Shown: positions 9,511 to 19,011, numbered from the stretch's first letter. The stretch is 64,000 bases of DNA from an uncultured Bryobacterales bacterium (GCA_937959285.1 CALGAR010000089.1:1-64000); one strand, 5' to 3'. Notes: generated by a model from the letters alone, not told the origin. Numbers and translations are program-made.

Positions 9511-12500
9511 GCTGCTGACCATGGCGTCCCGCCTCGAAGGGCCAGTCACGCTGCTCGGCTATCGAGATCTTGGGGGCGAACTGCGCGTGCAAGCGGAGTC
9601 GATCAGCAGAATTCTGCGCGGCTTGCAGGCCTTTCTCGGACGCCGCCAACCGCTTTTTGGCGTCGTCGTTGATGGCCCCCTGTCGGCATCCGTCCGCCTT
9701 GAGGGAACGCTCCGGCGCCCGGCGTTCGCGGCAACGGTGGTCACAAGCGGCGCTACTGTTGCGCAGCTTCAGGGGATCGACTTCGATGCGCAGGTTAGGT
9801 ACGCGGATAAAGTCGTCACGGTCGCGGCTTCAACCATACGATGGCGGGAGCAGCTCGCCTTTGCCCAGGGGACGGTTGATTTTCGAGGGCGGCAGCCTGA
9901 ACTGAATCTCACAGCCAATGTGGACGATGGAGAAATCCAATCCGTGCTGCGGGCTTTCGGCCAGGCGCAGATCCCCATCGAGGGCACATTCTTCGCGGAC
10001 TTCGTAGTGACAGGCCCGGTGCAGGATCCGCTGATTTTAGGAACCGTGCAAGGCGACGGCCTCAAGGCATATGGGGAGGACCTTGGCGAGTTCTGGATCG
10101 ACGCTCGCCTCGAACAAAGGATTCTCACGCTCGAGGAGTTCCGCATCAGGCAGCCCACCGGGGGCGCACTGGCTGCGCAAGGAAGCTTAGCTCTTGATAC
10201 TAGCGACTACGCCTTTGAGGCCGAAGGATCGGACCTGTTAGTGCGGCAAGCCCGAATCCCGGACGTCGGATTCGCGAGCGGCGTTGTGACGTTCACCGCT
10301 GAGGGGGCAGGCACGCTTGCCGATCCACAGGCAGTCGCCCGCCTTGATGTGAACAGCCTCTGTGTGAACGGCGAGCAGGTCGGCGCCGTCACGGCAACAG
10401 CAGAGATCGCGAAGCAGGAGGTCCAATTCTCTTTTCGCGTACCCGCGTATAACCTCACTGCTACCGGGACGTCGAGTATTTACAGTCCGTACCCGGCGGT
10501 CATCGAGGTCGAAGCGCTCAACACAGATCTTGCGCAGTTGCCGGTCTATCTGCCCGGCTTTACCGGCTTGGTGACGGCGAGGGCAGAGATCTGGGGCAAC
10601 CTCGATCAGTGGCAGGACATGGTAGTGCAAGCTCAGATCGAGGAGCTGAGCATTCGGTATCGAAGCATGCCGATCTGCCTCGACCAGCCTGGCTTCGTGG
10701 AATTTGCCAATCGCCGCTTCACCATACCTCGTCCGATTGTCCTTACCAGCGGAAACTCCGCCATTCAACTATCCGGGAACCTTCCACTGGACGCCACTGC
10801 CCAGCCGGGAGAGATGCGCATGACCGGAGTCATCGACCTGCCCACGTTGATCTCGATGCTGCCTCCGGAACGCCAGCTTCTTTCGTCGGGACAGGCTCAT
10901 CTTGACGTCTCCATTCGCGGCAGTCTGGAACAAATGGAGCCAGCGGGTTCGCTTACTCTCGCGGGCGGAACCCTGGCGACTGCAGACGCACGAGTTCCCC
11001 CTCTTTACAACATCAATCTTTCGGCCCGCATCCGAGGGGGAGAAGCGGCGATTGAGCGTCTGACTGCGGATTGGGGTCCGGCAACGATCACGGGCACGGG
11101 GCGGTTGCCTCTTGGGCTGCTTCCCGCGGAGGTAGCGAACCGGATCGCAGGAGCGCGAAGCGGTCCCCTCGAGTTTGCCGCTGATGTCGACAACGTCCAG
11201 CTGTTGGCATTTCAGATTCTTCCAGAACAGGTTGCCGGCGTTGTGTCGTTTCGCGTGCAAGGCTCCTCGCCAAGCCTCGACCTCAGCCAGTTGCAGGCGC
11301 TGGCGGCATTCCGGCAATTGAATGTGGAGCTCGGACGGTACCGGATCGAGCAGGACCAGCCCGCGACGATCCTGGTCAGCAACGGGGTGGCCCGCATTCA
11401 GCGGTTCGTGCTGACCGGCCCCGACACCAACCTGGTCCTGAGAGGCGGCGCGGAGCTCGGAGGCGCGCAAAATCTGGACGTCTTGCTCGAGGGGACGACG
11501 GATGCGGCGATACTTGCGTTCCTGGCGCCGAAGATTCGCGCGCAAGGGCCTGCTGAGATACAAATAGCGGCAACGGGCACTCTCAGCCAGCCGCAGGTTG
11601 CCGGTTTTGTTCAGCTGGCCGATGCACAAGTGGCGCTCGATGAGCCGAGGCTCGCGATCGAGAACCTACAGCTCCGGATGGAGCTGAGGGGAGATCGGGT
11701 CAACATCACGACGCTAAGAGGTGTGGCGAACGGAGGCACTCTGACCGGTTTCGGCGGCTTTCGCATTGCGGGGGGAGGGGCGCAGGACATCAACATTAAT
11801 GTTTCGGCTCAAGGTGTTTTTCTCGAATACCCCGAAGGCCTCCGTACGGTTTCAAACGCCGATCTGCGTCTTGTCTCCGCCGGATCGCAACTGGCGCTTG
11901 AAGGCACTGTGAGAATCCAGGAGGGGACGTACCGCCGGGACATATTTTTCGATGAACAGATTATGAGGCGCCTCCGAGGTGGCGGGCCAGTGGATCTCGG
12001 CAAGGAGCCAAACAAACTCCTTCAGAACCTCCAGTTGAATATCGGCGTGGAAACCGTCGAGCCGTTGGTCTTCGACAACAATCTGATCCGAGCCGAGGTC
12101 ACGGCGAATCTTCGTCTTGTCGGCACTTATAACAGGCCGGGCCTCACCGGGCGCCTCGGCATTGAAGAGGGCGGAGAAATTTTCCTTTCCGACCGCCGGT
12201 TTATCGTTGAGCATGCGGAGATCACGTTCGTCAGCGAGCAGCGCATCCAGCCGTTCTTCGACGTCCTGACTCGAACGGAGGTGACCGGCTATGAAATCTC
12301 GATGCAGGTCACCGGTGAGATCGGAGCCATCGAGACGACGCTGACGGCGGATGATCCGAGCCTCACGCAGTCCCAGGTCCTGGCGCTGTTGCTCACCGGG
12401 CGCAGGGTGGATGAGGCACAGGCAGCGACGACGGTCGTTGCGCCCGAACAGGTTCTCTCGCTGCTTGCCGGCACTGTGACCGGGCGTGTGACGCAGCAGT

Positions 12501-14995
12501 TTGAGCAGATCCTCGGATTGAGCACCATTCGCATCGATCCCTCTCTGATCGCTCCTGAAGTGAGCCCGACTGCCAGACTTACAATCGGGCAGGACCTGTC
12601 CCGCCGTCTCAGCTTGATTTATTCAATGGACCTCGCGGACCCGGGCAATCAGATTTGGATTACCGAGTACGATTTCTCCCGCAGATTCTTTGTTCGGAGC
12701 ATCAAGCAGCAGGACAATTCCTACCGCCTCGAATTCCGTCACGACCACCGCTTCGGCGGAGCGCCCTTCCGGCCAATCGATATTCGCGACGAGCGTCGTA
12801 TCGCGAGCGTCGCCTTCCAGGGCAACATGAAATTTACGAGCCGCGAACTCGCCCGCCGTCTAGGGGTCGATCCGGATGACCGCTACGACTTCTTTGAAAT
12901 TCGAAACGGCCTGGACCGGTTGGAAAAGCAATATGTCGAGGCGGGGTTCGTTGAGTCGAGGATCCGGCTGGAACGGAGTATCTCCGGCAATCGCGTGGAT
13001 CTGGTGGTGCACATCATCGAAGGGCCGCATGTGGAATTTGTCTATGAGGGCTGGCAGGTGCCGCAGCGCGTGCAGGAGCAGGTTCGAGAGCAGTGGCACC
13101 GGGGTGTTTTCGACACGCAGCGCGCGGAGGACTCCGTCGCGCTTATCGAGGAGGCTCTGATTCGACGCAGATTCTTACGACCCTCGGTAACCTACCAGAT
13201 CGCGACGCCCAACGCCCTCGTGAAGCGTGTCTTGTTTGAGATTCGGCCCGGCATCCAGTACAGAGACGTGCGCATCGTCTTCGAGGGCGCCAATGGACTG
13301 AAGCCGGATCAGCTTCGGAAGGCTCTTGATGACGCAGATTTGGACGTCGAGATCTACACGCGCGGGGACGACGTTGCGGAGTTCCTGAGCGGCTACTACA
13401 GGGAGAACGGCTTCCTCCAAGCAGCGGTGAAACCGCCCATCTATCAGCTCGACGCCACAACCCGGACCGGAAAAGTGCTCATCCCGATTCAGGAGGGATC
13501 GCGCTTCCGCCTGGGAACGATCGACTTTGACGGCAACACGGCGCTGACAGCCGGCGAGCTTCGGGCGCGCATTTCCGCCCAGCAGGGCGAAGTGTTTACG
13601 CCGAACTTGCGCGAGAGCATTTACTCGGAGGTCGAGGATGCGTACAGGGACCTGGGGTACGTCGACACCGAAATCACCTACACAGTCACCCAGTTGGAAG
13701 ATCCGCCGGTCGTCAACCTTCTGTTCCAGATCAACGAGCGCCAGCAGCGGGTAGTCCAAAGCATCGAGATCAAAGGCACGGAATACACCAGCGTGGGCCT
13801 CGTCCGTTCGCAATTGGGATTCGACGTGGGGGACGTGCTGCTGGGAGAAACTCTCAGCCGGGCCCGCCGCAACCTATACCTGACGGGCGCCTTCCGGTTG
13901 GTTGAGGTCGAGGTGGTGGATTTGCCCCGTGCAAATTATCTGCCTCCCAATCAGCGTCCGGTTGCACTGCAGGTCGTCGTGGAGGAAGTTCAACCGTATC
14001 AGATTCGCTATGGAGGCTACTACGACACGGAACGCGGCCCTGGATTTATCCTTGATCTAAAGACTTACAATACGATCGGCGGGGCGCGGACGCTCGGACT
14101 TCGAGCAAGGTATGATTCAGATTTACAGGAAGCGAGGCTCTATTTCGGTCAACCGTATCTGCTCCGGTTCCCGCTGAAGCTCACAGGCGTCGCGTTTGCT
14201 ATCCGGGAGGTTATGGATCCCTTTATTACGGATCGTATCGGCTTCTCGGTGGAGGCGGAGACCCGCTTCCGCGACCACTACCTGCTTACCGCCGGCTATC
14301 GTATCGAGCGCGACTCCACGCGGGAACGGGAACCGGATCCGCTGTTTCCCTTCGATGTCACTACGCGCGTTGCCCCGCTGGTTGCCACCCTGACGCGCGA
14401 AACCCGCAACGACATCCTGGAGCCCACGCGGGGTTCCTTTCTGTCCCAGGCTGTTGAATTTGCGCCGGATTGGCTGGGTTCTGAGCTGCGGTTTGTCCGT
14501 TCCTTTACGCAATACTTCCGCTACTTCCCCTTGCAGGAGCCCGTGAAGGTCCCGTTTTCCGCTATCCGGCGTCCGAGGCTTCTTTATGCCGTTGGCGTGC
14601 GGGCAGGGCTGGGATCAGGGTTGGGGGGGCAGGAACTCATTCCCTCTGAGCGGTTTTTTGCGGGAGGCGGCACGACGATCCGCGGCTTCCGTCAAAACCG
14701 TGTTGGTCCTATGGTAGCCGGAGAGCCGGTCGGAGGTGAGGCCGTATTTATTCTGAACAACGAACTCCGATTCCCAATCTGGCGTGTTTTCGACGGAGTC
14801 GCTTTCGTCGATATGGGCAACGTCTACGAACGCTGGCAGGACTTTAATCCGTTCGACGTGAGGAAGTCCGCGGGGTTCGGGCTCCGCATCCGGACCCCGT
14901 TCTTCATGCTGCGCTTCGACTACGGTTTTAAGCTGGATCGCAGGCCAGGCGAGAGCATCGGCCAATTTTTCTTTAGCATCGGTCAGGCCTTTTGA
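7649..14995 (+). CDS. Chimeric ORF: MetRS :: TamB-like :: Omp85/TamA-like (2448 residues)
   Basis: One uninterrupted frame encodes three unrelated parts. Residues 1-~620 are a methionyl-tRNA synthetase including most of the C-terminal tRNA-binding domain. Residues ~622-1712 are a TamB/DUF490-type repetitive beta region. Residues ~1713-2448 are POTRA repeats and an Omp85 barrel ending in phenylalanine. The start overlaps larC by ATGA. A cytosolic tRNA synthetase at the head of an outer-membrane assembly protein makes no topological sense: there is no signal or anchor before the TamB part, and the MetRS domain is cut mid-fold. The first junction is therefore either a genuine deletion fusion or an assembly error. 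The TamB-to-Omp85 junction is topologically sensible and may be native. Confidence 0.9.
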   Translation: MKPKYYLTTPIYYVNAAPHIGHTYTTIAADAIKRFKQMQGYEVVLTTGTDEHGQKIERAAEAAGKTPQEFTDVVAEEFRKQWEILGLSIDRFRRTSTPEHAEVVQRLFQLCLNAGYIYKGSYTGQYCVFDELYVSDAKPGDPCPECGRPTETVTEENYFFKLSAFQQRLEEFHEKNPDFVQPETRRNEVLAFLRKGLTDLSISRTTIKWGIPLPVAGNHVFYVWFDALTTYMSAVNGQTSTSGQPLWPADLHLIGKEILRFHAIYWPAFLMAAGLPLPKKLFAHGWLLFENEKMSKSRGNLVRATPIVKVLGADPLRYFLLREVVFGQDGSFSYDALVGRYNSDLANGLGNLSSRTLSMIRQYRQGVVPQPAIAEPPLAQPARDAISSAVQAFDRLDFSRGLEAIWGLISAADKYIVEQAPWKLAKQGEEARAQLDTVLYSAAEVLRIATTLLIPILPQTAERIWLQLGMPDAIDSVTLEGLDWGQLLPGQRIGEPATLFPRVDLKETVDKLWQLEAEEKAYQARLLGQPEAPPPAQEAKAEEGVMQPIAEPISIDDFAKVDLRVGLVKSAERVKGADKLLHLYVDIGEAQPRSIVAGIALAYQPEQLVGRKVVIVANLQPLLTMASRLEGPVTLLGYRDLGGELRVQAESISRILRGLQAFLGRRQPLFGVVVDGPLSASVRLEGTLRRPAFAATVVTSGATVAQLQGIDFDAQVRYADKVVTVAASTIRWREQLAFAQGTVDFRGRQPELNLTANVDDGEIQSVLRAFGQAQIPIEGTFFADFVVTGPVQDPLILGTVQGDGLKAYGEDLGEFWIDARLEQRILTLEEFRIRQPTGGALAAQGSLALDTSDYAFEAEGSDLLVRQARIPDVGFASGVVTFTAEGAGTLADPQAVARLDVNSLCVNGEQVGAVTATAEIAKQEVQFSFRVPAYNLTATGTSSIYSPYPAVIEVEALNTDLAQLPVYLPGFTGLVTARAEIWGNLDQWQDMVVQAQIEELSIRYRSMPICLDQPGFVEFANRRFTIPRPIVLTSGNSAIQLSGNLPLDATAQPGEMRMTGVIDLPTLISMLPPERQLLSSGQAHLDVSIRGSLEQMEPAGSLTLAGGTLATADARVPPLYNINLSARIRGGEAAIERLTADWGPATITGTGRLPLGLLPAEVANRIAGARSGPLEFAADVDNVQLLAFQILPEQVAGVVSFRVQGSSPSLDLSQLQALAAFRQLNVELGRYRIEQDQPATILVSNGVARIQRFVLTGPDTNLVLRGGAELGGAQNLDVLLEGTTDAAILAFLAPKIRAQGPAEIQIAATGTLSQPQVAGFVQLADAQVALDEPRLAIENLQLRMELRGDRVNITTLRGVANGGTLTGFGGFRIAGGGAQDININVSAQGVFLEYPEGLRTVSNADLRLVSAGSQLALEGTVRIQEGTYRRDIFFDEQIMRRLRGGGPVDLGKEPNKLLQNLQLNIGVETVEPLVFDNNLIRAEVTANLRLVGTYNRPGLTGRLGIEEGGEIFLSDRRFIVEHAEITFVSEQRIQPFFDVLTRTEVTGYEISMQVTGEIGAIETTLTADDPSLTQSQVLALLLTGRRVDEAQAATTVVAPEQVLSLLAGTVTGRVTQQFEQILGLSTIRIDPSLIAPEVSPTARLTIGQDLSRRLSLIYSMDLADPGNQIWITEYDFSRRFFVRSIKQQDNSYRLEFRHDHRFGGAPFRPIDIRDERRIASVAFQGNMKFTSRELARRLGVDPDDRYDFFEIRNGLDRLEKQYVEAGFVESRIRLERSISGNRVDLVVHIIEGPHVEFVYEGWQVPQRVQEQVREQWHRGVFDTQRAEDSVALIEEALIRRRFLRPSVTYQIATPNALVKRVLFEIRPGIQYRDVRIVFEGANGLKPDQLRKALDDADLDVEIYTRGDDVAEFLSGYYRENGFLQAAVKPPIYQLDATTRTGKVLIPIQEGSRFRLGTIDFDGNTALTAGELRARISAQQGEVFTPNLRESIYSEVEDAYRDLGYVDTEITYTVTQLEDPPVVNLLFQINERQQRVVQSIEIKGTEYTSVGLVRSQLGFDVGDVLLGETLSRARRNLYLTGAFRLVEVEVVDLPRANYLPPNQRPVALQVVVEEVQPYQIRYGGYYDTERGPGFILDLKTYNTIGGARTLGLRARYDSDLQEARLYFGQPYLLRFPLKLTGVAFAIREVMDPFITDRIGFSVEAETRFRDHYLLTAGYRIERDSTREREPDPLFPFDVTTRVAPLVATLTRETRNDILEPTRGSFLSQAVEFAPDWLGSELRFVRSFTQYFRYFPLQEPVKVPFSAIRRPRLLYAVGVRAGLGSGLGGQELIPSERFFAGGGTTIRGFRQNRVGPMVAGEPVGGEAVFILNNELRFPIWRVFDGVAFVDMGNVYERWQDFNPFDVRKSAGFGLRIRTPFFMLRFDYGFKLDRRPGESIGQFFFSIGQAF
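9511..12780 (+). other. TamB/DUF490-like module without its N-terminus
   Basis: Residues ~622-1712 consist of repeating beta-strand units of the type seen in TamB/AsmA-like lipid-transfer proteins (for example ASVRLEGTLRRPAF and GTYNRPGLTGRLGIEEGGEIF). The C-terminal signature is clear: TADDPSLTQSQVLALLLTGR, then IRIDPSLIAPEVSPTARLTIGQDLS and the NQIWITEYDFSRRF stretch. TamB proteins are anchored by an N-terminal inner-membrane helix; no such helix is present here, so the 5' part of this gene appears to be missing. Confidence 0.85.
12781..14995 (+). other. Omp85/TamA-like module: POTRA repeats and outer-membrane barrel
   Basis: Residues ~1713-2115 contain several POTRA-like repeats (RRIASVAFQGN, FRLGTIDFDGN, QRVVQSIEIKGTEYTS). 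From ~2116 the beta-barrel starts (YQIRYGGYYDTERGPGF). It carries the conserved barrel segment FFAGGGTTIRGFRQNRVGP, the Omp85 R-G-F signature, and ends in FFFSIGQAF with the terminal aromatic residue expected for BAM-dependent insertion. The module could act as the TamA partner of the fused TamB region. Confidence 0.87.
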
Positions 14996-15001
14996 GGAAG
15001 T

Positions 15002-17233
15002 TTAGCGGACTACGACCTTCGCGAGGCCTGCGTTACCGGCCGAATCAAATACCCGGAGAACGATGAGGTGCTCGCCGGGAGAGAGCCCGTCGATCCGCAC
15101 CGAAAACTCCTCTTGCGGGCTGTCCGTGACTCCGTCCGCCGCTTCTACGGGGATCCATGGACTGGCGTCTACCGAATACTCTGCGCGGCGAATCGAACTG
15201 GTGGAATCCGACGCGCGCATTTCAAACTCTACGAGCGAGCCTGCCCGCCGGGCTGTCCCAACTGTTACAACGGGCGGTGTATTGTCGATCACGACCGGGG
15301 CGCTGATGGCTTCGGCTTCCCGCGCCGTGTCTCCTGCATTGTTGGAACGGTCCGAGGCGACTACCCGGAAGAAGTACTTTCCGTCGGCGAGGACGTCGCC
15401 TTCGATTTGGTAAGTGTTTTCCGGAAACCAGGCCCGCAACAGCTTCCAGTTCTGTTCCCCTTCGCCCCGGAAGTACAGCGAGTAGAGCAGACGATCCCCG
15501 TCGTAATCTTCGCCCTGCCAGGTGATGGCGATGTGCTGGCTGGCGGTGCGGGTGAGGACCTGCGTGGGCCTGCTGGTTCCCGAGGTGGCGCCAGGTTCTC
15601 CGGTGTCCGTGACCGTGATGCTGTAGGGGCTCATGGAGCCGGTATTTGTAGTCGCCGGCTTAGCTGGAGCGCCTGCTGAAGGGTGAGTAGTAACCGTTAT
15701 ATGCTGGATGACTGGCGGCGTGTTTTGCGGCAGGTAGGCGACTGTTACCGACTCGAGCGCAGGCGATCCCTTCTGGACTGGGGAGAATTCGACCGACCAT
15801 TGGATATACCGTGCGTTGGGGCTGGATATCGGCGAGCCGCTCGGATCCGTCATTGGTTGGGACCACTCGCTCCAGGTGCGGTCCGGGCGTGCTGAATTTC
15901 CTGTCCTGGTTCGGAACTTCAAGCCCTCGGCGCCTTCCGCCCTCCAACTGATCCTCCCCCAGCGCGCCACGCTTCCCGCGTCATGTACCGGGGATTCGTA
16001 GGTGCCGCTTGAGGCAATGCCAGTGCGCAGCCGGAAGAGCTTCCCGATGTTCCCTGTCGCCGCCACGAGCCCAGCCGAGGTCTCCATCAGGCGCGTCGTC
16101 TGAGCCTCGTTTGTCTGCTGGAGCAGCGTTACCTTCCGATCCGGCGTCAGTTGATAGATGCGTCCCTGAACGTCGGTAGAGAAGAGGAGCCCTGAGTTCG
16201 AGGCGACCAGGTCGTAGGCGTTCTCCTCCTTGGAGGTCCACAGCGTTTCAACGGTGTTGTCCGGATGGATTCGATAGACGGCGGAACGTTCGACGCCGAG
16301 CATTTCGGTGCTTGCCGCAAAGGTGCTGGTCACCTGCGGTGTGACCTGGGTGGGCTGTTTCAAAGGGTCGGATTTCTTCAAATCAATCCCCGCTTGCGCG
16401 TCGGTCACTGTGATTGACGTGCTTGTAGCGACGACGGCGCCGACCCCGGTCTGGAGAGACGAGGCTGGAACAGATCCTGCCTGCCTGGCAACAGCGCCTC
16501 CAAGCGCTGCAGCGTATATGGATCCGTCCGGCGCGGGCACGATGGACCGGATTTCCGGCAGATTCGCGTCGTACAGAACGAACGCTTTGTCTTTCGCCGA
16601 TATCCGGTACAGAATTCCGTTCGGCTCTGTCCCTGCGAGAAGCCTGCCTTGTGCATCGACCGCCAGCGCCGTGACATGAGATTGACCAGTGTCATACCAG
16701 ACTTCGCCCTTGCCCGGGCCGGTAATGCGGAAAATGCGGCCGCCCGCGCCCGTGCCTGCATAGAGCGATCCATCCTTGCCGATCGCAAGCGACCAGATAT
16801 AGGTCGTACCGGGGGCGAAATACTCCGACGCTTGCCCCTTCTCAATCCTGTAGACCTTTCCGTTGGGTGAGGTAGCAGCGTAGACGACACCGGTTGACTC
16901 GATTGCCAGGGCGAAGACTTCGGGTTCGTTGGCTGTCCAGAAGAGGGAGGCCTTTCCGGACGGATCCACCTTGTAGATGCGGCCTCGATGTCCCGTTCCC
17001 AGATAGAGCGTCCCGTCGGGCGCCTTGTCCATGCACCAAACCGCGGCTTGATCCGAGGCGAAGAGTGTCTCCAACTGGGGAGCCAGGGTCAGGCGGCCGT
17101 CGCGCGAGAGCGAGACGCCCGAGAACTTGCCGCGAAGGAAATCCTCGTAGCTGTTCAGTTCCCAGGTGGTTGTGCTGGCCGCGTGGAGCGCTGGCAGCAG
17201 CGCGAGCGCTGTCAGCAGTCTGGAGGGTTTCAT
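15002..17233 (-). CDS. Secreted beta-propeller and Ig-like domain protein, function unknown
   Basis: A 743-residue protein with a signal peptide (MKPSRLLTALALLPALHA). Residues ~60-400 contain repeated strands such as DGTLYLGTGHRGRIYKVD, DGSLYAGTGAGGRIFRI and QGRLLAGTEPNGILYRI, characteristic of a beta-propeller of SMP-30/two-component-regulator type. The second half has discoidin/Ig-like stretches (WQGEDYDGDRLLYSLYFR; IDGLSPGEHLIVLRVFDSAGN). No PEP-CTERM tail is present. The start overlaps the upstream S55 protease gene by ATGA, so the two are co-translated; a role in the same secreted or periplasmic process is inferred. The gene ends 6 bp from the chimeric ORF on the other strand. Confidence 0.8.
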   Translation of the reverse strand: MKPSRLLTALALLPALHAASTTTWELNSYEDFLRGKFSGVSLSRDGRLTLAPQLETLFASDQAAVWCMDKAPDGTLYLGTGHRGRIYKVDPSGKASLFWTANEPEVFALAIESTGVVYAATSPNGKVYRIEKGQASEYFAPGTTYIWSLAIGKDGSLYAGTGAGGRIFRITGPGKGEVWYDTGQSHVTALAVDAQGRLLAGTEPNGILYRISAKDKAFVLYDANLPEIRSIVPAPDGSIYAAALGGAVARQAGSVPASSLQTGVGAVVATSTSITVTDAQAGIDLKKSDPLKQPTQVTPQVTSTFAASTEMLGVERSAVYRIHPDNTVETLWTSKEENAYDLVASNSGLLFSTDVQGRIYQLTPDRKVTLLQQTNEAQTTRLMETSAGLVAATGNIGKLFRLRTGIASSGTYESPVHDAGSVARWGRISWRAEGAEGLKFRTRTGNSARPDRTWSEWSQPMTDPSGSPISSPNARYIQWSVEFSPVQKGSPALESVTVAYLPQNTPPVIQHITVTTHPSAGAPAKPATTNTGSMSPYSITVTDTGEPGATSGTSRPTQVLTRTASQHIAITWQGEDYDGDRLLYSLYFRGEGEQNWKLLRAWFPENTYQIEGDVLADGKYFFRVVASDRSNNAGDTAREAEAISAPVVIDNTPPVVTVGTARRAGSLVEFEMRASDSTSSIRRAEYSVDASPWIPVEAADGVTDSPQEEFSVRIDGLSPGEHLIVLRVFDSAGNAGLAKVVVR

Positions 17234-19005
17234 TCCTTAACTTCCACTTGAATTGTCTTTGCCCCGGAAATCACCGCGCTGCCCACCGGAATTGCCAGTT
17301 CATCCAACTTGGAGTTGGCAGCCTGCGGAACAGCCCCCTGCTGTTTCGCAAGCATCAAGGCGACGGAAGGGGGTGGCGAGGGCAAGTCTTCCCCCTGCAC
17401 TTGAAACCCGGCATCCGGCCGCCAGATGCGGACATAGGCGCCGGTGTTCTCCCGTAAACGGTTCAGGAATGACACGAGCTGCGCGGGGCTTTTAGGTTGC
17501 TCGGTCAGAAAGCGCCGGTATTCGGAAAGATTGGTAGTCGCGCCATCGGCTACAGTAAAGTACAGCGGGCCTGAAGCCGCTCCAATCGGCACCGTCCAGG
17601 CGACGGTTTTCGATACCTCCTGTCCGTTCTCGCCGCGCAGTACCGCAGTAATCTCGATGGTTTCACCCGGCCGGACCTGCTGCCGCGACGCCCATACCTC
17701 GTCAATTTCCAACTGCTTCTTCTGATCGAATGCTTCAATCGCGAGGGAGACGCTTTTCAGTTTCAGGTCGGAGAAGCTGCTCTGCAGGACATAGGCGAGC
17801 GGGCTTGCTCCCGCCATCGAAACCTGCAGGGGCACGTTCACATCCCCTGCGAACATATTGCTGATCCGGATAGGGTCCGCGCCATCGAGCTCAATCGATC
17901 CCTTTATCGCAAAGCTTGAGGCGCCTACGGTGCGCTCCGTAGCGTCGATCGCGGAGAAGATGGCCATCTGGATAAGGAGGGGGGACAGAAACCGGTCGTT
18001 TACCATCGACATGCGGTAGCTGTGGTCCTTGGCTCGATTGGGATGCTTGACTGTAATGGACACCGGCACGAGAGTCGCGCGGCGGCCAAGTTCTCCCGCG
18101 ACGGCCACGTTGCGATCCTGTGTAATCGTACCCATCCACTCCTTGGCGGTTGAAATCTTGAAGGACGTAGAGAGGTTGGGCAGAAGCGTCAGGACTTCCG
18201 CGCGCGCGAAGGGCAGCTCCGTGCTCCCAATCGAGAGAAAACGGTGGCCAAAGGCGTAGATGCGGTTGCCGTCGATATGCGTTACCGTTCCGTCTGCTCC
18301 CACGGCCATATCGCCGGACAGGAGCTGAACGCTGATCATTGAGCCGGGCTTCAATGCGGAGGGATTGCCCAATGCGGTCGAGCGAGGAGCGCCGCTGCCG
18401 ACGCCCTGCCGTGGTTCCAAGCCGAGTGCCCGGAGCTTCGGTCCGAAAAACTCCAGCGTCCGCTCCGTAAAGCCTGCGAATGAGACCGGTGTCGCAATCT
18501 CGATCAGCTTCGCCTCGCCGCCGAGCGGGGAAGGAGGCGGGGGCAACATCGCGGTAAGATCGGCTGTCTTCGAATCCGTGTTCCAGGGCAGGCTCGCCCG
18601 AATGGAACGGACCGGCCCGTGCTGGGGAACGGTCAACATCTCCTCAATTGGACGAATACCGGCAATCGGTTCCTTGGAAAACGAAAAGGCGAAAGCGACT
18701 GCTCCCGCCAGTTTCCCCTCAATATAGACGGGGCTTCCGCTCATGCCCTGCATCACGCCGGTCGAGGCGAGCGGACCGCCCGATAACCTTGCAAGAATGA
18801 TCGATTGTTTCGGGCCGATGTTCTCGAGTACGCCCAGGATTTCCGCGTCGAAGTCCTCAATCTTGTCACCCCGGAAAACGGTCTTGCCGACGCCCTTCAT
18901 CCCGGGCCGGATGTCTTTTAGGGGATAGATTGGAGGCTGCGCCCAGAGGGGCCACAGGAAGGCGCCTGCGCAGAACAGCATCCAGAGGATGCGTGAGGTC
19001 AACAC
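17230..19005 (-). CDS. SpoIVB-like S55 peptidase domain protein
   Basis: With the proposed GTG start (591 residues) the protein begins with a hydrophobic signal (RILWMLFCAGAFLWPLWAQ). The S55 hallmarks are the serine motif VMQGMSGSPVYIEGKLAGA at residues 84-102 and the histidine motif in IYAFGHRFLSIG. In Bacillus SpoIVB this peptidase cleaves SpoIVFA in a signalling cascade; here the target is unknown. An upstream in-frame ATG at 19065 would give an N-terminus unlike a signal peptide. The start at 19005 lies 6 nt after a TACAAT hexamer, which suggests a leaderless mRNA. The stop overlaps the propeller gene by 4 bp. Confidence 0.85.
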   Translation of the reverse strand: MLTSRILWMLFCAGAFLWPLWAQPPIYPLKDIRPGMKGVGKTVFRGDKIEDFDAEILGVLENIGPKQSIILARLSGGPLASTGVMQGMSGSPVYIEGKLAGAVAFAFSFSKEPIAGIRPIEEMLTVPQHGPVRSIRASLPWNTDSKTADLTAMLPPPPSPLGGEAKLIEIATPVSFAGFTERTLEFFGPKLRALGLEPRQGVGSGAPRSTALGNPSALKPGSMISVQLLSGDMAVGADGTVTHIDGNRIYAFGHRFLSIGSTELPFARAEVLTLLPNLSTSFKISTAKEWMGTITQDRNVAVAGELGRRATLVPVSITVKHPNRAKDHSYRMSMVNDRFLSPLLIQMAIFSAIDATERTVGASSFAIKGSIELDGADPIRISNMFAGDVNVPLQVSMAGASPLAYVLQSSFSDLKLKSVSLAIEAFDQKKQLEIDEVWASRQQVRPGETIEITAVLRGENGQEVSKTVAWTVPIGAASGPLYFTVADGATTNLSEYRRFLTEQPKSPAQLVSFLNRLRENTGAYVRIWRPDAGFQVQGEDLPSPPPSVALMLAKQQGAVPQAANSKLDELAIPVGSAVISGAKTIQVEVKE

Positions 19006-19011
19006 TTCACT

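Noticed and set aside
15002..17233. Propeller protein considered as an exosortase substrate
   Set aside because: Its C-terminus lacks the PEP motif, membrane helix and basic tail.
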